Source: Boothiomyces macroporosus
Taxonomy: Eukaryota; Chytridiomycota; Chytridiomycetes; Rhizophydiales; Terramycetaceae
Assembly (NCBI GenBank): GCA_027604185.1
Contig: JADGKB010000094.1
Coordinates: 1 to 56,413 of the forward strand
Length of the DNA stretch: 56,413 nt
Direction: 5' to 3'
Positions 10,961 to 21,983 of the stretch are shown here, in pieces (the stretch's first letter is position 1; the number at the start of each line of letters is the position of its first letter). The translations under genes and the position numbers were made by a program. Under the pieces are notes generated by a model that saw nothing but the letters and a program-made list of their open reading frames with translations, had not been told where the DNA came from and ran no database searches.

Positions 10961-11964
10961 ATGTCGTATATCACACCAGCACCAGCAACGCTATCCTTTG
11001 GTTCTTTCGACTATTTCTGTAATCAAATCGGATTATCTCTATGTCCACTCGTAGGAAATGGAAGAGAGCCTTCATGCTACTCTAGAAATATACAAATTGG
11101 CGGAGTTTTGATTTTCGAACCGGCAACTCTAGTTGTACATGTTGTCGCCCTAGTGATGACCAGCATCATGATTTCACACATTAAATTCAAATATACTGCA
11201 GTAGGAAGAAAGGAAATCGTAATGTTCTTTTACATGTATGCCGCAACTATCGTGGTAGAGTTTATTACTATTTCTGGAATCATTCCTTTGGCTTCTTCAG
11301 TCTATCCTTACGCAGCAGCAGTGCATACATCAATGATCTTGGCTACTTTCTGGACTTTATTTATGAACGCTTTCGTTCCATTCCAATTTATTGAAGACGG
11401 AACCGCACTCTCGCTTTGGGTTGGTTTTTGCTAATTATAGTTGATTAGAATCTCTACCTTGGTGGTATTTGCTGGATCTCTGTTTATTGATATCGCCACT
11501 TTTCAAAATATTGCAGGATTCTCCTCACAAAGCCCAAGTGCGGTGTGGACCTTGTACTTTATCTTTTGTGCCGGATTTGCATTCATTTATTTTGTAGCTC
11601 AAATATTCTTGGTCTTTACCACTCTTGATGATCGCTGGCCAATTGGTACTTGTTGTTAATCCTAGTTGATATTTCTCTTGCCGCAGTATTCTTTGTATTA
11701 GCGCAATTGCTAGCATTCCAATTCTCTTCAAACTTGTGTGAAACCGTGAAGCATTATCTGGACGGAATGTTCTTTTCTGTGATTTTGAATTTGTTGGCTG
11801 TAATGATGGTATATAAGTTCTGGGACACTATTACCAAAGAAGATTTGGAATTTGCCGTCGGATGCAAAATGAATACATGGGAAATCAAAGATCCGCTCTT
11901 GAGTGATTCTGCCATGGCATCAATGACTCACCGTGAAGACGCTGGATATGGATCTCGCTACTAA
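10961..11964 (+). CDS. CHS7: Chitin synthase export chaperone
   Basis: CHS7-family proteins sit in the ER membrane and allow chitin synthase to leave the ER; the family is fungal. The 320-residue product shows the family hallmarks FGSFDYFCNQIGLSLCPLVG, CYSRN, LIFEPATLVVHVVALVMTSIMI and HIKFKYTAVGRKEIVMFFYMY, followed by six to seven TM helices and a short acidic tail. Two introns are present: 11420-11440 (21 nt) and 11646-11665 (20 nt). The joins give LSLWLIRIST and DRWPIVDISL. This gene is the strongest single piece of evidence that the organism is a fungus with a chitin wall or at least a chitin-making stage. Confidence 0.95.
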
Positions 11965-12046
11965 ATTCTTTATTAAAATATAAACTCCTTTTGATTATAT
12001 TGCAGATCTTTGGAAAGGCATTAGCAACTTTTTGTGATCATAGGCT

Positions 12047-13032
12047 TTATTTCTTTAGAGGCAATTCTGCAACTGGCCCAAGCACCGGTAAATGCACTTG
12101 GTCATTATCTACCTGATTATTACCATCGGGACCTGCTTTTGGTTGACTATATGGATTCAATAATGGAGGCTGGGGTTCAATCTGTTGATACATTTCCTGT
12201 CTATTTGGCTGAGGCTCAAACTGTTGATACACATCTTGCCTATTTGGCTGAGGCTCAATCTGTTGATACATTTCCTGTCTATTTGGCTGGGGTTCAATCT
12301 GTTGATACATTTCCTGTCTATTTGCTTGGATGTGAGATGGTTGAAACAACGCGTGTCTATTTGGCTGACCAGGAAAGTTCCATTGCGCATTAGAATAGTT
12401 TGAATATGACGACATCATTGAATATCTGTTACTATCAGGTTGCTGATACAAAGAGTAGCTTGCTGGCTGTGTTTGTGCAGAAACTGGTCTATTTTCAAAA
12501 GGTGACTGATCAGCTTGTGGGCCCTATGTCAGGATGATAGTACACTCTGAGGCACAATATCTCTATTCTGCAAGTCGGGTCTATAACTATTAGGCTCTGG
12601 CATTTTTTTGTCTTGTACATATGGAATACTCGTTTCATTGAACAATTCCGAGAGTGACTGTCCTTTAGGTCTCCTATGTTTACAAATAGCTGTAATAATC
12701 AATGCTAGCACTACAAATAGCCCTAGCAATACGTAAGCAATTATAAATCCTGGTGACGTGAAATTAATTGGGTTTGAACTCTTTTGCACAGTACCTGTAG
12801 CTGTTGGGGGCGAATTCGAAAGCACGTTTTCATTTGAATTGGTTGGAAATATCGAGTTTGCGGTTTGACTAGGGGTGTTTAATTTTAGACTGGTAACAGT
12901 GGTCAAAATTACTGGTGCAGCCGTATTTGCTGTTGGTTTCGGATCTACAACAGAAACCGGAGGCTTTGCAGCTGTTGTTGGTGCTAGAGTAGCTGCTGGA
13001 ACATTGGTTACTACCAAAGTTGCATTGGACAT
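12047..13032 (-). CDS. Single-pass membrane protein, Thr/Pro-rich outside, Gln/Pro repeats inside
   Basis: A 321-residue protein with no recognised domain. Residues 1-95 are rich in Thr, Ala, Pro and Ser with several NxS/T sites, as in O-glycosylated surface stalks. One TM helix follows (FIIAYVLLGLFVVLALIITAIC), then a stop-transfer KHRRPKG. The cytoplasmic half is disordered and holds a 13-residue repeat PQPNRQEMYQQIE in about four copies. No clear signal peptide precedes the stalk, so it would be a type III or reverse-signal protein. One 20-nt intron (12524-12543) joins PQS to GPQADQSPFE. The plan resembles fungal wall-stress sensors in outline (mucin stalk, one TM, unstructured tail), but there is no WSC domain. 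Function is unknown. Confidence 0.7.
12178..12329 (-). repeat. 39-bp coding tandem repeat, about four copies
   Basis: Units start at about 12178, 12217, 12256 and 12295, and each encodes the 13-residue PQPNRQEMYQQIE motif of the membrane protein on the minus strand. The 12217 unit carries several substitutions; the 12178, 12256 and 12295 units are nearly identical. The same repeats also leave an open frame on the plus strand, which I treat as a shadow. Confidence 0.9.
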
Positions 13033-13295
13033 TTAGAAAAGTGTAAAGTAGTGTTTGTTTATGGTCTCCATGTTTGACGTTGGATGGCCCGTGATGAAAC
13101 CATGTCAAAAGCAAATGTAAACAAACCACTGTTTTAATAAAACAGGATGAGCTGGGTCCTTGTGGTTATATTTCGCATTGAACATGAAGCATAAAATTAG
13201 TTTATTAGTGAACAGAATCTGGCTACCTCTGTGCTAACCTGTACAAATTCATTCGCTGATTAAGCATTTTTTTATCGTTTGATTCCTATATTAAT

Positions 13296-16059
13296 TCATT
13301 TTACTCTTTCATGTTTTAGCAAATAGGAATCTGCTTTGAATTCTAATTCAGAGGCTAATTCGCGCTCTTGCTTACTCCATTTGTTGATTTCTCTGGCTGT
13401 TTTTACATCCTTGTCTATATCCGCAATTGGTTTGTCTGCCCACGCGTGTTTAACTTGCTGTTCGGTGATACTCGTGTTTATTGGGTCAGATTGAGAATGT
13501 CTTTGTTTGAATGACTGCTTTCGACTCCAATTAATCCTCTCATTAAAGTATTCTTTGCGTTTCTCTTTGAACTGGTGTAAATCGGTTTGGCAAGCTACTC
13601 GCAGCTCTTGCATTTCTTTTTTCTGTAGTTCAATACTTTGTAATATTTGCAAATTCGTTTGCTTTTCAGTTGCTATTATTAATAATGGTGTACCAGCTTC
13701 ATCTCTATTTTTCGTAATTAAATCCAACTTTTTCACAATCTCTAGTTTCTCTTGTTCAAGTACTTGTACAGCCATTTGCACTTCCTTTTCCTTGTTTTCT
13801 AGTTTTAATTTTTCAGTGTTGAATATCAAGACTTGCTTGTTCAGTTCAATTATTTTCGTTGATAGCTCTTGTCTCTCTTGTTCAAATATTTGATATTCTG
13901 CTTGGAATTGATTTTGATTGAATTTGAGCTGTTGAGATTGTTCTTCTAATAGCTGTGTCTGTCTTCTTTCTTGAGATGACAGTTGGGCTTTTTGTATTGA
14001 TAACTCCTTGCGGTCCTGATATTAGATACTCTTACTTGGTTTATCTTGTGTAGTAGCTTTTTTCTATCCTGCTCCCATTGATGCTTTTCATTCGCAAAAG
14101 CTGCTTTCTCTTGATTGAGAGAGAACAGAATAGAGTCTCTAGTTTGTTCAAATTCGATCATTCCAGATTGCAATGTTTTCTCTTTCTTTTGTGAATTTAT
14201 TCGTTCTTGCTCAAAGCGTTCGGTGGATTCTTTGATGTTACCCTCCAGTTTTTCAATCAATTCCCCAACTTTTTGTCTCTCCTTTTCCAACTCTTGAGAC
14301 TCTTTTTGCAATTGTTGCTGGAGGTTGGCCAATAGGGATTCTTTCTGCATGATTGATTCTTGCCTTACTCTTAGGTTCTCTTCATAGGTGTGATTAAACT
14401 TTGATTGTAGCTGAGCCATTTGCTCATTAGTGGTCTCTACTTTTCCAACCAAGTTATTCAATTTATCGCTCTTTTCATTGTTGGCAATATACTCTTCCAG
14501 TTTCTGTTTATGAAGAGCTTCTTGCACTGATAATTTATGTTCATATTCGAGACGAACAGATTCTACTTTGAGAAGAGCATTATCGCGCTCTTTCTTTAGC
14601 TGCCTTATTTCTTCTTCATGTTTCGCTTTAATACTATTTTCAAGCTCCACTGCTTCACTTTTTGTTTTTGCTTCCAGTTCTTGTGCTCTAATTTTTTCTG
14701 CTTGCAAATCATTCTTTAAATTATCAATGTCATGCATAGAGATTTTCAATTTGGTCTCTAAATCATTCAATAATCCGGGATCATTCGTTTCTTTTACAAA
14801 TGAAGATTTTGACTTTAAAGAAGATTTCTTTGAATTGCTTTTGAATGATGCAGCAATTGGAGAGCTTGCTTCATCAGTGTCACTCAGCACTGGGATTGAA
14901 GAGACATCAGAGAGCTTTTGATTCGCTATTGAAGGCTTGTCAGGTTTGATGGGCAATTGCTTATCCAATATATCCAAAATTCCTAACTTTGGAGGCTCTG
15001 GTTTTTGTGGAGATGGTACCAAGTCTTTGGTCACTTTATCCGCTTTGATAAGGTCTAAAACTAATATTAAACAATTTTACAGTTTACATTATCTGCAGTT
15101 ATTTTAGGTAGTTGTGCAGCTAGTGAGTTGGAGTTTGTATCGTTGGTTTTAGTTGATCCGCGTCCTCGTCTCCTGGAAGAAGTATCTTGAAGAAAAGAAG
15201 GAATATCATCCCTAAGTTAATTTTATTTACTCTCTCTCTTGCTTATCAACAATTGAAGTATTGGATTTATCTTGGAGCTTTTTGGAGTTGAAGCTTTCCT
15301 GTTTGAAGATGCTGTCTGGAGGATGCGAGCCAAAGAGATTCTCTTGCGTTTTATTGGCAAATATACTATCTGCGGGTTTTGATCCAAACAAACTATCGGC
15401 GTTCGTAAATATATCGCTGGAGACTCTTTTCTTGTGACCTACAGTATGATCTGGTTTGGATCCAAATGAAGCTTCTTTCTTGTGTCCGAGGCTTTCCGCC
15501 TTAGACCCAAACAAACTCTTTTTTGATTCAGTTTTTGTATTCAACTTGTCATTTCCAAAACCGAGGATGTCCAACATCTCATCATCTGTCCCTTCCTCTT
15601 TCTTTGCTGGCGCCTTTCTCCTTCTACTGGATGCCTCTTGAAACAATGACGAGCCAAAATCATCATTCTGCTTTCTTGGTTCTGGTGCCTTTTGGTCTTT
15701 GGAAAATTCATTAATCTGTTTAGTTGGTTCTGTTGTCTTTTTATCTTTTGAAAAGTCGTCATCAATTAAAGAGTCCAAAGCAGATTTCACTCCTTCTTTT
15801 TTCTTTTCTTTTATAGAGTCCAGTACAGTTGGTTTGGCATTCACAGCCAGCGAAAAATTGGATTTATCCAAACTAATGTTCGACATTTTCGTTTCATTCA
15901 AGCTCTTTTTTGATTTAATTGAAGATTTCTTTGAAACTATTGTTAATTCAAACTACCTTTATCAGAGTCACTTGAAAGCGAGAGAATATCATCAAAGTCG
16001 TCAAAGTCCTGAGTGGGTTTGCTCTCGAATTTAGGTATGCCTGCCAAACTGCTACTCAT
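13296..16059 (-). CDS. FBF1-like coiled-coil protein (ciliary transition fibre)
   Basis: The 894-residue product has a disordered acidic N-terminal third and a coiled coil over most of the rest. The N-terminus reads FDDFDDILSLSSDSD, and later EGTDDEMLDILGFGNDK, which resembles the acidic LGFG motif of FBF1. Between them and the coiled coil is a run of short LFGSKP/SIF motifs. The coiled coil starts near residue 350 and is rich in Glu, Lys and Gln to the end. FBF1 (Fas-binding factor 1) sits on transition fibres at the base of cilia and gates protein entry. Four introns: 15937-15956, 15212-15230, 15061-15080 and 14016-14035 (20, 19, 20, 20 nt). Coiled coils align easily by chance, so the FBF1 name is tentative, but the acidic motifs, order and length fit and other flagellar genes occur in the window. 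Confidence 0.6.
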
Positions 16060-16425
16060 GGACGCGTAAAAAATTAGTGACTTCATATTAAGCTAGCTTG
16101 GATTGATATCATCTGTCGTAAGCGACGATTGATAACCAATCAAGTCTGCCCAAATGAGTGGAATTGGACATTTAAAGGGAAATGTCAATTGAAGAGGTTA
16201 ACCGTAAGGTATAAAGGGAATCATTATCCTTTCGCATAATTAAATACACTACTCTGACCGTTTTTCTACAAGGTAAATTCACTTGTACAGTTAGGACTAG
16301 ATGAGCTGGTTGTCAAAACACCACAACGCCGTAATTGATCTCAAGCGAGTGCTACTATGTTGTAATTTAATACAAAGCTCTCTTTCCACCTCAGGAAATT
16401 TTCACAACTTTTTTTTCAAAATCAA
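16060..16425. other. Divergent intergenic region, nothing recognised
   Basis: 366 bp between the FBF1-like gene and the orphan at 16426. I see no reading frame, repeat or RNA gene here. It presumably holds the two promoters. Confidence 0.5.
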
Positions 16426-17802
16426 ATGCAGAAAAAAATACCTGCAATTCCAATATGCCTGGGAATACTGATTTTCAACGAATTCATGGCTTCTTACAAT
16501 TTACATTCCAAGCGCAATTCGATAAAAATAATCAAGGACCAGGAAATTATTGTTCACCCGTTCAAACAATATTACTTTAGAAACATCAATACCAAAATTA
16601 CTGTTCATTCCAGATGCTACAGCACTTCTAGGCACCAGGAAAGCCGGAAAGAATTGATCAGAACGCTGAATCAAGTAATCAAAGGAACCCATTTGCCGCA
16701 CGAGTGTTTGGACGTTATATCCCAGAGCAGTCGCCCTTTTGAGCATTTCTATCTCCTAACGAATACACAGAAAAAGAAAGTGCTGGCGGATTTGATTTCG
16801 AAATCACTAAGATCGCACACGCTTGTTTCGATAGATCGTCAACATGAATCAACAGAATATTGTCAGGAAGAGGAATATAACTACCAACCAGTTGCGCTGG
16901 AAGCATTTTTGAATGTGCAAAAGCAATACGCTGTACGGCAATACCACACCCTAAAAGTATCCTTTCCTTCGCCAATTGAAGTTATAAAAAAATACCAGGA
17001 GGAGAACTTGCAGTACGACTCCCAGTTCTTTTCCAACCTGTTGCAGTTTTACAGCCATACGGATATAATAGACTCTCTATTACAGACGCCATACTCTCAG
17101 GCAGAATTTTTAAAAGCTGTTTATGCAAAGTACGGAATTGACCAAGTAACCAAGCTATTTGAAAAGTTTTCAAAGAAAGGAAAGGCTAGAATCCTGTTCG
17201 TAGAGTATGCCAAGCTGTTGGCTAATGAAAACGATTACAAGTCTCTTCAGCGATTGGCTAAAGCAGGGTTCAAAGACTACATCATGCCTTATATTATCAG
17301 AACAGGTGTTTATAAGCCATACTATTCAAACGATCCAAAAAGCAAATTGGAGATTGTAAAAAAACACATTGAAAATAATAGATACCAAAAAGCGTATGCT
17401 TTGTTTGATCCTAACGATCCAGAAATTGTAGCGCAGATATTATACATGATTAATAACGAAATCAGAATGTTCAAGAAAAAGATTCGACTTGAAGACAAAA
17501 CATATTCATATCATAGTCACAAGGATTTACACCCAAGCGAAATCATACAGTTATTAATTCAAAAATACCATCACTATAATCAATACACAAAGTCATTCAA
17601 GTATCACAGCAGTATTTTACTACAGCAAATCATATTCAACAAGCTAATTCAGAATAAGGGCTTTTTCCATCAAAAATTTGATATTGATGACCGGCAAGAT
17701 ATGCGGGTTTACAAGATTCTGTACAATATTGGCAAGGAGTATGGGATTGATGGTCTTGTTCAGCTTTGTTTAAAGAGAAAGAATTTTGATCCAAGTAAAT
17801 AA
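16426..17802 (+). CDS. Orphan protein, possibly mitochondrial and helical-repeat
   Basis: A single-exon, 458-residue protein that I do not recognise. The N-terminus begins with a basic stretch and a hydrophobic segment (ICLGILIFNEFM); by residue 80 there is RCYSTSRHQESRKE, which looks like a mitochondrial-presequence-type region. The body is alpha-helical, lysine- and tyrosine-rich, with segments such as AGFKDYIMPYIIRTGVYKPY and IENNRYQKAYALFDPNDPEIV that could be TPR- or PPR-like helical pairs. It is an open frame of 459 codons, which is unlikely by chance at this base composition, and it is followed at once by AATAAA. An internal ATG at residue 21 could also be the start. No function can be assigned. 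Confidence 0.7.
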   Translation: MQKKIPAIPICLGILIFNEFMASYNLHSKRNSIKIIKDQEIIVHPFKQYYFRNINTKITVHSRCYSTSRHQESRKELIRTLNQVIKGTHLPHECLDVISQSSRPFEHFYLLTNTQKKKVLADLISKSLRSHTLVSIDRQHESTEYCQEEEYNYQPVALEAFLNVQKQYAVRQYHTLKVSFPSPIEVIKKYQEENLQYDSQFFSNLLQFYSHTDIIDSLLQTPYSQAEFLKAVYAKYGIDQVTKLFEKFSKKGKARILFVEYAKLLANENDYKSLQRLAKAGFKDYIMPYIIRTGVYKPYYSNDPKSKLEIVKKHIENNRYQKAYALFDPNDPEIVAQILYMINNEIRMFKKKIRLEDKTYSYHSHKDLHPSEIIQLLIQKYHHYNQYTKSFKYHSSILLQQIIFNKLIQNKGFFHQKFDIDDRQDMRVYKILYNIGKEYGIDGLVQLCLKRKNFDPSK

Positions 17803-18133
17803 ATAAAAGTGCTGTGCTTTGTATTAGCCCGCTGAGGTTCAAGTTCTTTGACAATTTACCAATCTATTTCCTATCACTGTGCGTTATGACAGTCTTGTGT
17901 ATTGCCATTGATGCCCACGGATATCATACTGCCACACATAACTTGATAATTCTCTGCAGTGATCAGTGGCGATATTTTACAGTTGACATTGAGAGTAACT
18001 AAACCGGTTGTCATTGAAAAATCCTGCATGTCTCTCTACCATCCTTTCAGGATGATTGATCTTATGCGGGTTTAAACCAAATGGTGTGCGGCTGACATAA
18101 AGTACGCATGAAGTACATGCTGCATCTATTCCG

Positions 18134-18147
18134 TTCCGTTAACGGAA
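18134..18147. promoter_or_regulatory. 14-bp perfect palindrome upstream of fungalysin
   Basis: TTCCGTTAACGGAA lies about 250 bp before the protease start. Symmetric CCG-type half-sites are what fungal zinc-cluster (Zn2Cys6) regulators bind, though here the CCG triplets are in an arrangement with only two bases between them and their complements, so this is a candidate only. Confidence 0.35.
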
Positions 18148-18350
18148 AATTTCAAAATCGCCTACAAGCATTCTTGAACATGGTATTAGACAATTATTGA
18201 TGCTATTTAATCACATAGCATTGCTTCCTCCTTCCGTTTATTTTTAGTATTCTTTTGAATATGCAGGTGATTGTGGTGATTGCGATTTGAGCTGGACACA
18301 GACACACGCGAATAGACACTTGCGGTCACCAATCATTGAACTGCTAAGAA

Positions 18351-18358
18351 TATAAATA
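18351..18358 (+). promoter_or_regulatory. TATA box of the fungalysin gene
   Basis: TATAAATA sits 44 bp before the ATG at 18395. The same TATAAATAG string precedes the sugar permease at a similar distance, and most housekeeping genes in the window lack such a box. Confidence 0.6.
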
Positions 18359-18394
18359 GGCTAGGAAACGATGGTTCCATAATCAAGTAGAAAG

Positions 18395-20167
18395 ATGAAA
18401 TCATTCTTGCAAGCTCTGATCATTTCTGGCCTTGTCCGAGCCGCCCCAATGAAAGAAACCCACTCTATCGATTATGTCAAGCGTAATGGCGTTGACCTTC
18501 CATTCTGGTACCCAGAAAGTACCTCCAAGACCTTTTCAATCTCTCCATCTCTGACTGCCCAAAGCCCTGCAGATGCAGTGAAGTTTGGAACAAACTATTT
18601 GCTCAAGCAATTGGGATTGACCCAAGATGACCTGGAAATTCAACAAAGCTACACTGATGATGCAGGTGTTTCTCACTTGTATGCTGTCCGCAAGATCAAT
18701 GGAGTCAAGGTTGACAATCACAACGCAAATGTTCATGTCAAGAATGGACAAGTATTGGCCTTTTCAAGCTCATTCCCAAATGTCAGTCAGCTTAAGCCAA
18801 CCACTGTTGCTGCAACTCAAGCCAAAGTTTCGCTTGAAGACGCTGTCAAGATTGCCGAAAAGCAATATGGGGTTCCAAAGGACACTTACCCAGCTACCCT
18901 AGTTTACCTTCAGGTACCTTCTGGCAAACTCGTATATGCTCATCAATTCCAATTGAAAGACTCTAAAAAGGCCAAATGGTACCAAGTATCTGTTGACGCT
19001 CAAACTGGTCAAATTATCCAAACCATCGACTATTTCCAACACCTGGCTACTTACAAAGTTGTAAAGCTTCCAAAATCCAATCCTTCTCAAGGATTTGAAG
19101 TTGTCACTGATCCAGCCGACAAGACTGCTTCTCCTCAGGGCTGGCACAAAACTGCTTCACAATCATTTACAAACACTCAAGGTAACAATGTCGAATCAAT
19201 GATCGGTGATCTTAAAGCAGACGGAGGATCATCCTTGACTTTTGACACAAACTGGGATCCAAATTCTGAACCAACTGTCGATGCAAACCAAAAGGCTGCA
19301 ATCATCAACAACTTTTACATTTCCAACACTCTTCATGACATTTCTTACTTGTATGGGTTCAATGAAAAAGCAGGAAACTTCCAAACTTCAAACTTTGGTA
19401 AGGGTGGGGATGAGGGTGATTCTGTAATTATCAACAATCAAGCTGATGGAAGTGACAACGCTAATTTTGCAACTCCTCCTGATGGCCAACGTCCAGAAAT
19501 GAACATGTACTTGTGGGACATGACCACTCCTCAAAGAGATGGTTCTTTGGAAAACAGCATTCCATTGCATGAATATACTCACGGTATTTCAAACCGATTG
19601 ACTGGTGGATCCAGACAAGCCAACTGCTTGGGAACTAACGAAGCTGGAGGCATGGGTGAAGGATGGTCTGACACTACTGCCAACTATTTGACTAGAAAAG
19701 AAGGCGAAACTAGAGATACTGCTACTTCTGCATTGGGCGACTGGGTTATGAACCAACCAAACGGGGTACGTAAATATGTCTACTCTACTGACATGAAAAA
19801 GAATCCATTGACTTACAGCAACGTTCAAGGAGAAGTCCACGCAATCGGAACTGTTTGGGCAACTATGTTGTGGGAAATGTACTGGAACTTTGTTGATCAA
19901 TACGGCTTTTCTCCAAATTACCACGATCCTACCCAAATGAAAGGAAACATAATGGCTTTCCAGTTGGTAATTGGTGGATTGACTCTTCAACCATGTAACC
20001 CTACCTTTATCTCTGCCAGAGATGCCATCATTGCTGCTGACCAAGCTTACTATGGAGGCAAGAACAAGTGCTTGATTTGGAAGGCATTTGCTAAGCGTGG
20101 ATTAGGAACTGACGCTGTAGCCAAAGGACACAAGAACGGATTCAAACTTCCAACTGATTGCAATTGA
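18395..20167 (+). CDS. Secreted fungalysin metallopeptidase (M36)
   Basis: A single-exon, 590-residue zinc endopeptidase of MEROPS family M36, secreted to digest external protein. It starts with a signal peptide (MKSFLQALIISGLVRA), followed by an FTP propeptide region (to about residue 220) and the catalytic domain. The active site is HEYTH, with zinc ligands His392 and His396 and catalytic Glu393. The third ligand is Glu422 in GGMGEGWSD. Other family blocks are NNFYISNTLHDISYLYGF, GQRPEMNMYLWDMTTPQRDGSLEN and GEVHAIGTVWATMLWEMYW. The ORF length is close to the usual 600-640. A TATA box lies 44 bp upstream and AATAAA overlaps the stop codon. The M36 family is common in chytrids and other saprotrophic or parasitic fungi. 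Confidence 0.97.
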   Translation: MKSFLQALIISGLVRAAPMKETHSIDYVKRNGVDLPFWYPESTSKTFSISPSLTAQSPADAVKFGTNYLLKQLGLTQDDLEIQQSYTDDAGVSHLYAVRKINGVKVDNHNANVHVKNGQVLAFSSSFPNVSQLKPTTVAATQAKVSLEDAVKIAEKQYGVPKDTYPATLVYLQVPSGKLVYAHQFQLKDSKKAKWYQVSVDAQTGQIIQTIDYFQHLATYKVVKLPKSNPSQGFEVVTDPADKTASPQGWHKTASQSFTNTQGNNVESMIGDLKADGGSSLTFDTNWDPNSEPTVDANQKAAIINNFYISNTLHDISYLYGFNEKAGNFQTSNFGKGGDEGDSVIINNQADGSDNANFATPPDGQRPEMNMYLWDMTTPQRDGSLENSIPLHEYTHGISNRLTGGSRQANCLGTNEAGGMGEGWSDTTANYLTRKEGETRDTATSALGDWVMNQPNGVRKYVYSTDMKKNPLTYSNVQGEVHAIGTVWATMLWEMYWNFVDQYGFSPNYHDPTQMKGNIMAFQLVIGGLTLQPCNPTFISARDAIIAADQAYYGGKNKCLIWKAFAKRGLGTDAVAKGHKNGFKLPTDCN

Positions 20168-20723
20168 ATAAAACCAAATTTCCATTACGCTCCTTTATTT
20201 CACTTTGAAATCAGTCTTTTGCAAAGTAACTGGTCAACCTTCCTCCATCAATCCTCATAATTTCCATTTTCTATTCAGAAATTGTTCCGTTTACTTTTAG
20301 CTGGATATCCATCGAAAGCGAATACAAAATATAGAATATTGAAAGAGTCCAAAGTGATATGGTGATGAACAAACACGATTTGAATATGAAACACGAAGTC
20401 ATTTGATTCAAAAAATATTTGAAAAAACGCAATTTCTTATTAGGAGCGTTTTGGATTATTTGCGCTTGCAGAATAGCGCTATACACGCATGTGCCTATGA
20501 TAAAGTTCCGTAATGGTTTCTGGTTGGTAGACTGTTTTTTGTAGGTCTATTTTGTTGTACACACTCTTATTCTATCAAATCAGGAGATTAGCACGTAAAG
20601 CTGATGCTCTATGTACTGTCAATGAGACTTTATCCACAAGATATCAAAAGTCCAGTTCGCTATGAATGTCCTGCTATAGTGTATGATGCAGTTTTTATTT
20701 AACAAGCTCTAGGAACAGCAGTA
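20168..20723. other. Intergenic region with a possible membrane-protein fragment
   Basis: 556 bp between convergent genes. A minus-strand frame ending at 20271 runs to about 20540 and encodes two hydrophobic stretches (MTSCFIFKSCLFITISLWTLSIFYILYSL), but it has no ATG at its 5' end and no splice site in the local style that would supply one. It may be the tail of a decayed gene. No RNA gene or repeat is seen. Confidence 0.4.
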
Positions 20724-21983
20724 TCAATAACCAGTTGGACAGCCATTTTCCTCGAGCCAATTCAAGTTTTCCAAATCTCCATATACTTGGGCTTGCTGAT
20801 AGGTATATGCCTGCCATGGACATCCATGTTCTTTGAGCCACTTCATATTTTCAAGATTTCCCATTCGTGCTGCTGAATGAAACGTTTCAGCAGACCATGG
20901 ACAGTTGTTTTCTTTCAGCCATTTCATAATTTCTAAATCTCCGTACCGAGCAGCTTCTGAAAATGTGTATTCATCCCATGGACAGCCTTCCTCTTTAAAC
21001 CATTTCAGAATTTCAAAATTCTTACACTTTACTGCTGCTTCAAATACACACACGTTCCAAGGACATCCATTTTCTTTTAACCACTGTATATTTTCGAAAT
21101 TTCCAGTGATCGCAGCACCACTAAATGTGTCTACACCCCAGACACAGCCAATCTCCTTTAGCCATTTAATATTTTCCAAATTACCATTGGTGGCAGCAGC
21201 AGTGAATATTAGGCTACTATTCCATGGACATCCATTCTCCTGCAACCATCTCATGTTATCCAAGTTTCCATTGATTGTCGCTTCTTCAAACGTGTGATAA
21301 TCCCATGGACAATCGTTTTCTTTTAACCACTTTAGCATTTCCAAATCTCCCCTCCTCGCGGCTTCTAAAAATGTTGCTGAATCCCATGGGCAGCCGTTCT
21401 CCTTTAACCACTTCATGTTTTCTAGATTCCCGTATTCCGCAGCCCCAGCAAATGTGGATTCATTTAGTGGACAGCCTTTTTCCTTCAACCATTTCATTAG
21501 ATCAAAGTTTCCGTTGGATGCAACCGTTGAAAATAGATTTCCGTCCCATGGGCATCCTTGTTCATAGAACCACATAATAGTTTCCAAATCATTAGTGAAT
21601 GCAGCCTGTGCAAACGTCCATTCATTCCAAGGACATCCATGCTCTTTAAGCCATTTCAAATTCTCCAAATTCCCTTGTCTGGCAGCAATCGAGAACGTTT
21701 GCTCGTTCCAGGGACATCCATTAGCATACAACCATTTCATAATTTCTAAATTTCCGAATAAAGCCGCTTGAGCAAACACATAATCATTCATATCCAACTT
21801 TTTCGATTTCAGCCATTTCAAGTTTAGCAAGTTTCCATTCTTTGCTGCTTTCCAACACTGAAAAGATTCGGTACTCTGCTTTACAAAATCGCTCTGTAGC
21901 GCTCTAGTTCGAGACAGTGTCAAATCGTCGCAATACAGCCATATTTTATCCCACACCTCTGTTGGGAGCTTGCTTTTCATCAA
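20724..21983 (-). CDS. F-box-like protein with 14 ankyrin-like 27-residue repeats
   Basis: A single-exon, 419-residue protein. The first 45 residues (KLPTEVWDKIWLYCDDLTLSRTRALQSDF) look like a degenerate F-box, the docking site for an SCF ubiquitin ligase. The rest is about 14 tandem repeats of 27 residues with the pattern CPWNExTFxxAAxxGNLExxKWLKExG. These are ankyrin-like repeats of the kind abundant in giant viruses and expanded in some protists and chytrids. The repeats recruit protein partners, so a substrate-receptor role is inferred. One unit (CPWNSSLIF) is one residue longer. A broken fragment with the same F-box-like start lies at 55866-55960, showing that this family has other copies. 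Confidence 0.8.
   Translation of the reverse strand: MMKSKLPTEVWDKIWLYCDDLTLSRTRALQSDFVKQSTESFQCWKAAKNGNLLNLKWLKSKKLDMNDYVFAQAALFGNLEIMKWLYANGCPWNEQTFSIAARQGNLENLKWLKEHGCPWNEWTFAQAAFTNDLETIMWFYEQGCPWDGNLFSTVASNGNFDLMKWLKEKGCPLNESTFAGAAEYGNLENMKWLKENGCPWDSATFLEAARRGDLEMLKWLKENDCPWDYHTFEEATINGNLDNMRWLQENGCPWNSSLIFTAAATNGNLENIKWLKEIGCVWGVDTFSGAAITGNFENIQWLKENGCPWNVCVFEAAVKCKNFEILKWFKEEGCPWDEYTFSEAARYGDLEIMKWLKENNCPWSAETFHSAARMGNLENMKWLKEHGCPWQAYTYQQAQVYGDLENLNWLEENGCPTGY

Larger units (their letters stand above)
17803..18394. other. Intergenic region upstream of fungalysin
   Basis: 592 bp with the 3' end of the orphan gene and the promoter of the protease. It contains a perfect palindrome (18134-18147) and a TATA box (18351-18358). 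A 62-codon frame at 17814-18002 lacks an ATG at its start and has no recognised content. Nothing else is seen. Confidence 0.6.

Noticed and set aside
12034..12393. 119-codon plus-strand frame over the 39-bp repeats
   Set aside because: It is antisense to the membrane-protein gene; 39-bp units keep any frame open, so both strands look coding.
17814..18002. Frame rich in hydrophobic residues after the orphan gene
   Set aside because: Starts at a non-ATG codon immediately after the AATAAA signal and shows no conserved pattern.
20271..20540. Hydrophobic frame after fungalysin
   Set aside because: No ATG or splice acceptor at its 5' end; noted as possible remnant but not a gene.
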